From: an uncultured Prevotellaceae bacterium
Lineage (GTDB): Bacteria; Bacteroidota; Bacteroidia; Bacteroidales; Bacteroidaceae
Reading direction: 5' to 3'
Assembly: GCA_902803455.1 (NCBI GenBank)
Contig: CADCQC010000238.1
Span: 1 to 10,655 of the forward strand
DNA: 10,655 nucleotides
Position 1 is the stretch's first letter, and every line of letters starts with the position of its first letter. Both the position numbers and the translations under genes were made by a program. Shown here piece after piece: positions 7,045 through 10,655 of this stretch. The notes under the pieces are model-generated. The model saw nothing but the letters and a program-made list of their open reading frames with translations, was not told the DNA's origin and ran no database searches.

Positions 7045-7174
7045 CACCATAGATGTTCACATCAGGGTGTTCCGCTGTCCTCAACCGACTGAGAGGTTGT
7101 ATTTTTCATGAGCATCATGAAAAGGATACCTATCCTTATCCTCAAGTCACCTTCCGTTGTGATTCCATCACAAC
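7045..7174. other. Cluster of five inverted repeats, possible structured RNA
   Basis: Five hairpin-forming repeats follow one another within 130 bases. They are CACC..GATG/CATC..GGTG (7045-7069), CAACC/GGTTG (7082-7099), TTTTCATGA/TCATGAAAA with loop GCA (7103-7123, perfect 9 bp), AAGGAT/ATCCTT with loop ACCT (7122-7137), and GTTGTGAT/ATCACAAC with loop TCC (7156-7174, perfect 8 bp). No convincing long ORF covers them. A possible minus-strand promoter at 7201-7233 points into the cluster, and hairpins at 6966-6985 and 6859-6891 could end such a transcript after about 215-340 bases. I do not recognise a known RNA family. It may be an undescribed small RNA, a decayed element, or a DNA-level palindrome array. 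Confidence 0.4.
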
Positions 7175-7200
7175 AGGCAACCATCTTCGGATAATTTGTT

Positions 7201-7233
7201 GCAAATATAATCATTTTTTTTGTAGAATGCAAT
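7201..7233 (-). promoter_or_regulatory. Candidate minus-strand promoter facing the hairpin cluster
   Basis: The minus strand carries TATATTTGC (7209-7201), a perfect -7 box. An imperfect -33 element ATTG (7233-7230) lies 20 bases upstream. Transcription would begin near 7195 and run straight into the inverted-repeat cluster. In an AT-rich gap a chance match is possible. Confidence 0.4.
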
Positions 7234-7249
7234 TACAAACAAAAAAACA

Positions 7250-7266
7250 ATGCGAAAATATCGCAT
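7250..7266. promoter_or_regulatory. Inverted repeat, operator-like
   Basis: ATGCGA and TCGCAT form a perfect 6-base inverted repeat separated by AAATA. It ends 17 bases before the TATCTTTG box at 7284 and so covers the place where the -33 element should be. This is the usual position of a repressor or activator site, although no regulator gene is in view. Confidence 0.4.
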
Positions 7267-7283
7267 ATTTAGTAAAAATAACA

Positions 7284-7291
7284 TATCTTTG
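7284..7291 (+). promoter_or_regulatory. Candidate plus-strand -7 box before the small ORFs
   Basis: TATCTTTG matches the Bacteroidetes -7 element exactly. No TTTG is found 19-21 bases upstream, where the inverted repeat 7250-7266 lies instead. The start of transcription would be near 7297, shortly before the ATG at 7321. No terminator is seen between here and htpG, so the transcript could reach htpG. Confidence 0.4.
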
Positions 7292-7430
7292 TAAAATAAA
7301 AGTATCTTTTTCAGTCTTTTATGCCTTTTCTATTCTATTTGTTCTTGCGATATAAGCCATCACAAGTATCGCAAGTGCATCTGTATTCATTCGGTTTGCC
7401 TTATCACTTACTAAAAGTTGAGCACATTTC

Positions 7431-7556
7431 ATGAACCCATTATATATAGATAAGGTAAATGATGCCTTATGGGAAAAACGTCTGTCAGATGACCTGAAAC
7501 GGCAGGAAGAAGGATATATAGAATATAAAGGCAAGAAAATGACATTACATTTTTAG
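7431..7556 (+). CDS. Possible 41-residue small protein, unrecognised
   Basis: The ORF encodes 41 residues starting MNPLYIDKVNDALWEKRL and ending YKGKKMTLHF. The composition is protein-like: charged, with a likely amphipathic helix at about residues 6-28 and a short strand-like tail. It has no signal or membrane segment. An in-frame stop lies four codons upstream, so it is not the end of a longer gene in this frame. Its ATG overlaps the stop of a 37-codon ORF (7321-7434, MPFLFYLFLRYK...) as ATGA, which would fit coupled translation, but that first ORF is less convincing. Its stop codon lies just before the sigma-54-like site. It could be a real small protein, a gene remnant, or chance. Confidence 0.3.
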   Translation: MNPLYIDKVNDALWEKRLSDDLKRQEEGYIEYKGKKMTLHF

Positions 7557-7566
7557 AATAGTTGTT

Positions 7567-7583
7567 TTGGCATACTTTTTGCA
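7567..7583 (+). promoter_or_regulatory. Sigma-54-like -24/-12 promoter of htpG
   Basis: TTGGCATACTTTTTGCA has the invariant GG (7569-7570) and GC (7581-7582) with exactly ten bases between, and matches the RpoN consensus TGGCAyr-N4-TTGCa almost completely. Transcription would start about 12 bases after the GC, near 7594, giving a 42-base htpG leader. No close TAnnTTTG box competes here. The nearest (TATTGTTTGC, 7584-7593) has one base too many between TA and TTTG. Confidence 0.6.
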
Positions 7584-7635
7584 TATTGTTTGCCGTAAAG
7601 AAGAATCAACAACAACCAAATAAAATACTGAACAT

Positions 7636-9690
7636 ATGCAAAAAGGAAACATTGGAGTGACGACCGAAAACATTTTTCCCGTCATCAAGAAGTTTTTGTA
7701 CAGCGACCATGAGATTTTCCTCAGAGAGATGGTGTCGAATGCAGTCGATGCCACACAGAAGTTGAAAACCCTTGCCGAGCGCGGTGAATTCAAGGGCGAT
7801 TTGGGCGACCTTACCGTCCGGATACAAGCAGATGCCGATAAAGGAACTCTGACCATCAGCGACCGTGGCATCGGCATGACCGCAGAAGAGATCGACAAGT
7901 ATATCAACCAGATTGCCTTCTCAGGTGTGACCGACTTCCTTGACAAATATAAGGACAATGCCAATGCGATTATCGGGCATTTCGGACTCGGCTTCTATAG
8001 CGCCTTCATGGTGAGCAAGAAAGTGGAGATCGTGACACGCAGTTATCAGGACGATGCCCAAGCAGTGAAATGGAGTTGCGACGGCAGTCCGGCTTATGAG
8101 ATTGATGAGACCGACAAGAGCGACAGAGGAAGCGACATCATCCTTTATCTCAGTGATGACTGCAAAGAATTCTTGGAGAAGCAGCGTATCCAGGAACTGC
8201 TCAACAAGTATTGCAAATTCATGTCTGTGCCCATTGCCTTTGGAAAGAAAACAGAATGGAAGGACGGCAAACAGGTAGATACAGAGGAAGACAACATCAT
8301 CAACGACTCGGAGCCGATGTGGACAAAAGCCCCCAGTTCACTCACTGATGAAGACTACAAGACTTTCTACCGCAAACTCTATCCGATGCAGGATGAGCCC
8401 CTTTTCTGGATTCACCTCAACGTCGACTTCCCTTTCAACTTGACAGGTATTCTCTATTTCCCCCGTATCAAGTCAAACATCGACCTGCAGCGCAACAAGA
8501 TACAACTTTATTGCAACCAAGTGTTTGTCACCGATCAGGTGGAAGGTATCGTACCTGAATTCCTTACCCTTCTCCATGGTGTGATCGACTCCCCAGACAT
8601 CCCGCTCAACGTGAGCCGTTCCTATCTGCAGAGCGATGCCAATGTCAAGAAGATCTCCACCTATATCACCAAGAAGGTGGCCGACAGGTTGAACAGCATT
8701 TTCAAGGACAACCGCAAGGAGTATGAAGATAAATGGGATGACCTGAAGATCTTCATCCATTACGGCATGCTGTCGCAAGAAGACTTCTACGACCGCGCCA
8801 AAGATTTCACCTTGGTGAAAGACACAGAGGGCAAGCGCTACACCTTGGAGGAGTACCGTACGCTTATCAAGGACAACCAGACCGACAAAGACGACACGCT
8901 GGTCTATCTCTATGCCAGCAACATCGAAGACCAATACACCTATATCGAGGCTGCCAAGGAGAAAGGTTACAACGTGCTGCTGCTTGACGGTGATCTTGAC
9001 ATGCCACTGGTGGGACTCTTGGAACAGAAACTGGAAAAGAGCCGTTTCACACGTGTCGATGCCGATATCATCGAGCGCCTCATCGTGAAGGAAGACCAGA
9101 AAGAAAACACGTTGACCGAGGCACAGACCGACCAGTTGTCGCAAGCCTTCCGCTCACAGATACCCACTATCGAGAAGGCTAATTTCTATGTGGAGGTGCA
9201 GTCACTTGGTGCCGAGAGCCAGCCAGTGCTCATCACCCAAAGTGAGTATATGCGCCGTATGAAGGACATGAGCCGTTACCAGAGCGGCATGGCTTTCTAT
9301 GGTCAGATGCCAGATTCCTACTCCATGGTACTCAACAGTGATCATCCGCTCATCCAGCGGGTACTCGATGAAGAGGCCACCCAATGTGCCGACAGTCTGA
9401 AGCCTATCCTTGCCGACATCAAGGGGCTGGAGGCCCGCTTGGCCGTCCTCCGTCAAGAACAAGGCAAGAAGAAGGCAGAAGAGGTGACACAGGAAGAGAA
9501 AGACGACGTGTCGAACACCCAAAAATCTATCGACGAGCAAAAAGAGAAGAAGAACCAGATCATTGCAGACTATGCCAAAGGAAGTGATGTCATCCATCAA
9601 CTGATCGACCTGGCCTTGCTCCAGAACGGCATGTTGAAAGGCGCTGGACTGGCTGCCTTCCTGAAACGTTCCGTCGACCTGATCAAATAA
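7636..9690 (+). CDS. htpG: Chaperone HtpG (bacterial Hsp90)
   Basis: HtpG is the cytosolic, dimeric, ATP-driven Hsp90 chaperone for late folding and stress protection. The product has 684 residues against 624 in E. coli. The GHKL ATPase domain shows EMVSNAVDA (Glu31, Asn35, Asp38), SDRGIGM (75-81, Arg where many homologues have Asn) and GHFGLGFYSAF (114-124). The middle domain has WIHLNVDFPFNLTGILYFP and IDSPDIPLNVSRSYLQSD, which contains the Arg that senses the ATP phosphate. The C-terminal dimerisation domain holds a highly charged Lys/Glu/Gln-rich segment (about 600-641) that accounts for part of the extra length. It ends with a hydrophobic helix region (DLALLQNGMLKGAGLAAFLKRSVDLI). It appears monocistronic, with a sigma-54-like promoter before it and a strong terminator behind. 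Confidence 0.97.
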   Translation: MQKGNIGVTTENIFPVIKKFLYSDHEIFLREMVSNAVDATQKLKTLAERGEFKGDLGDLTVRIQADADKGTLTISDRGIGMTAEEIDKYINQIAFSGVTDFLDKYKDNANAIIGHFGLGFYSAFMVSKKVEIVTRSYQDDAQAVKWSCDGSPAYEIDETDKSDRGSDIILYLSDDCKEFLEKQRIQELLNKYCKFMSVPIAFGKKTEWKDGKQVDTEEDNIINDSEPMWTKAPSSLTDEDYKTFYRKLYPMQDEPLFWIHLNVDFPFNLTGILYFPRIKSNIDLQRNKIQLYCNQVFVTDQVEGIVPEFLTLLHGVIDSPDIPLNVSRSYLQSDANVKKISTYITKKVADRLNSIFKDNRKEYEDKWDDLKIFIHYGMLSQEDFYDRAKDFTLVKDTEGKRYTLEEYRTLIKDNQTDKDDTLVYLYASNIEDQYTYIEAAKEKGYNVLLLDGDLDMPLVGLLEQKLEKSRFTRVDADIIERLIVKEDQKENTLTEAQTDQLSQAFRSQIPTIEKANFYVEVQSLGAESQPVLITQSEYMRRMKDMSRYQSGMAFYGQMPDSYSMVLNSDHPLIQRVLDEEATQCADSLKPILADIKGLEARLAVLRQEQGKKKAEEVTQEEKDDVSNTQKSIDEQKEKKNQIIADYAKGSDVIHQLIDLALLQNGMLKGAGLAAFLKRSVDLIK

Positions 9691-9725
9691 GTCTGATCCT
9701 TCTTTTGTACAGATAATCGATAAAG

Positions 9726-9760
9726 GTCCTTAAGGTCAAAATGACTTTAAGGACTTTTTT
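9726..9760 (+). terminator. Rho-independent terminator of htpG
   Basis: A 13-bp stem (9726-9738 with 9742-9754, a single G-U pair at 9734/9746) closes a three-A loop and is followed at once by six T (9755-9760). It starts 35 bases after the htpG stop codon. Confidence 0.93.
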
Positions 9761-9795
9761 GATGATATCCATCTGTGTGGCCTCAACATCATCCC

Positions 9796-9817
9796 ATACA
9801 ATTTTTCAAAAATGTAT
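9796..9817. repeat. AT-rich inverted repeat upstream of cutC
   Basis: ATAC-A-ATTTTT (9796-9806) and AAAAAT-GTAT (9808-9817) form an almost perfect palindrome around C9807, with one unpaired A. It lies 53 bases before the cutC start and could be an operator. AT-rich palindromes also arise by chance, and no TAnnTTTG box was found in this gap. Confidence 0.3.
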
Positions 9818-9869
9818 CCGTTATAAAAGAGAAATACAACCGCTCTTAAAAAATAACATAATACCATAA

Positions 9870-10541
9870 ATGAAACGTCTGTTTGAGGTCTGCGCCGGCA
9901 ATCTGGAAAGTGCAATAGAAGCCGTTAGGGGTGGAGCGACACGTATCGAACTCTGTTCGGCTTTGTCTTTGGATGGACTGACGCCCTCTTTGGGGATGCT
10001 TAAAACCGTCAGGGAAATCGCTCCACATCTCATCATCCATGTGCTCATCAGGCCTCGCGAAGGCAATTTTGTCTATCAGGAGAAAGAAGTGGAGGTCATG
10101 GAACGAGACATCACCGCTGCCATCCCCTATGCCGACGGTATTGTCTGCGGTGCCCTCCTGCCCAATGGCGACATTGACCTGTCGACCATGAAACGACTCA
10201 TCCAGGCATCCTCTGGTCTTCCCGTCACCTTCCACCGCGCATTTGATGTCTGCCGTGAACCCCTCACGGCCTTAGAACAGATCATCGAACTCGGTTGTCA
10301 CCGTCTGCTCACCTCCGGCCAACAGTCCACCGCCTTTGAAGGCATCCCCCTTCTGCGCAGACTTCAAGAACAATCTGCCGGCCGTCTGATCATCATGCCC
10401 GGCAGTGGTGTCAATGAAAACAACGCCCGACAGATCATCCAACAGACAGGTGTCACCGAAATCCATGGGTCAGCGACGGATGCGACGGGCCTCACTTGTC
10501 ATGAGAAAGTCAGGAGAATCTGCGATGCCATCACGTTCTGA
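9870..10541 (+). CDS. cutC: CutC family TIM-barrel protein
   Basis: This 223-residue cytoplasmic protein belongs to the CutC family, linked to copper homeostasis in older work, though its exact role is disputed. The family blocks are in order: FEVCAGN (5-11), RIELCSALSLDGLTPS (25-40), RPREGNFVY (61-69), DITAAIPYADGIVCGALLPNGDID (80-103), FHRAFD (121-126), RLLTSG (145-150), IIMPGSGVNENN (174-185) and EIHGSA (197-202). Two points are unusual. The motif commonly seen as PGGG is PGSG, and the tail after EIHGSA is short, making the protein about 25 residues shorter than E. coli CutC (248). The ATG follows an A-rich leader. It is transcribed separately from htpG and converges on the minus-strand gene 27 bases beyond. 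Confidence 0.93.
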   Translation: MKRLFEVCAGNLESAIEAVRGGATRIELCSALSLDGLTPSLGMLKTVREIAPHLIIHVLIRPREGNFVYQEKEVEVMERDITAAIPYADGIVCGALLPNGDIDLSTMKRLIQASSGLPVTFHRAFDVCREPLTALEQIIELGCHRLLTSGQQSTAFEGIPLLRRLQEQSAGRLIIMPGSGVNENNARQIIQQTGVTEIHGSATDATGLTCHEKVRRICDAITF

Positions 10542-10568
10542 GCAGCACACCTGATCACCTATTTAAAA

Positions 10569-10655
10569 TCATTTGATCTGACGGATCACCTTGAGCAATT
10601 GCTCCCCCAGATGGATGGTATAGCCTTGTTGCACAAAGACCACGCGGTTGAAAGA
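10569..10655 (-). CDS. C-terminal end of an unidentified protein (5' end outside window)
   Basis: On the minus strand the last 28 codons of a gene enter from the right edge: SFNRVVFVQQGYTIHLGEQL then LKVIRQIK and a TGA stop. The frame is open to the window edge. The alternation of strand-like (RVVFVQQGYTIHL) and helix-like (EQLLKVIRQI) residues looks like a folded domain end. I do not recognise the family from so little sequence. It converges on cutC with a 27-base gap. Confidence 0.6.
   Translation of the reverse strand, partial: SFNRVVFVQQGYTIHLGEQLLKVIRQIK

Noticed and set aside
7321..7434. 37-codon plus-strand ORF MPFLFYLFLRYK...
   Set aside because: Well placed after a -7 box and overlapping the next ORF as ATGA, but the composition is not convincing. 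It is mentioned with the 41-codon ORF rather than called as a gene.
7319..7534. Minus-strand ORF of 71 codons opposite the small ORFs
   Set aside because: Its first half is Ser/Arg-rich and is the mirror of the charged plus-strand ORF. Its second half (MKCAQLLVSDKANRMNTDALAILVM...) looks somewhat protein-like, but no minus-strand promoter or homology is recognisable. It is kept only as a possibility.
7584..7593. TATTGTTTGC as a primary-sigma -7 box for htpG
   Set aside because: There are three bases between TA and TTTG instead of two, and the TTTG at 7566-7569 is only 14 bases upstream. The sigma-54 match is better.
8473..9144. 223-codon minus-strand ORF within htpG
   Set aside because: Antisense shadow of the clear HtpG middle domain, with no family features.
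1..10655. CRISPR array, insertion sequence, prophage or tRNA gene
   Set aside because: No regular spaced repeats, transposase or integrase motifs, or cloverleaf sequences were seen on either strand.

Overview
The window looks like a chromosomal segment of a Bacteroidales bacterium, most likely Prevotella or a close relative. The evidence is the protein types (long Bacteroidetes HtpG, PepD, a lipoprotein version of OmpH/Skp, a DUF2461 protein next to endonuclease III) and promoters of the Bacteroidetes kind (TTTG, about 19 bases, then TAnnTTTG). It also has A-rich leaders with no clear Shine-Dalgarno sequence, and roughly 50% GC genes separated by AT-rich gaps. The genus is inferred. No mobile element, CRISPR array, tRNA or rRNA was seen.

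Left part, plus strand (2-2815): the C-terminal third of valyl-tRNA synthetase (valS), a membrane-anchored alpha/beta hydrolase, and a secreted GH43-like glycosidase. The short gaps (36 and 48 bases) allow co-transcription. These genes converge on a minus-strand operon.

Minus-strand operon (5268 down to 2837): a textbook Bacteroidetes promoter at 5237-5268 and a leader of about 150 bases come first. Then follow a 75-residue membrane protein, an OmpH/Skp-like lipoprotein coupled to it by a TAATG overlap, endonuclease III (nth), and a DUF2461 protein whose start region touches the nth stop. A terminator-like hairpin sits between the lipoprotein gene and nth, so the two halves may be expressed at different levels.

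Middle, plus strand (5340-6797): pepD, encoding an M20 aminoacyl-histidine dipeptidase. It diverges from the operon across a gap holding an imperfect 19-base tandem repeat and a possible overlapping promoter. A strong terminator follows pepD.

The 838-base pepD-htpG gap (6798-7635) is the least ordinary part. It holds two rho-independent terminators and five closely packed inverted repeats (7045-7174) with a possible minus-strand promoter just beside them. It also holds an inverted repeat beside a TATCTTTG promoter box, one or two tiny ORFs, and a sequence matching the sigma-54 -24/-12 pattern just before htpG.

Right part: htpG (Hsp90 chaperone) with a very good terminator, then cutC with a shortened C-terminus. 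The last 28 codons of an unidentified minus-strand gene run off the window edge. Most of the window is housekeeping. The pepD-htpG gap is the only region that suggests undescribed RNA or regulatory content.
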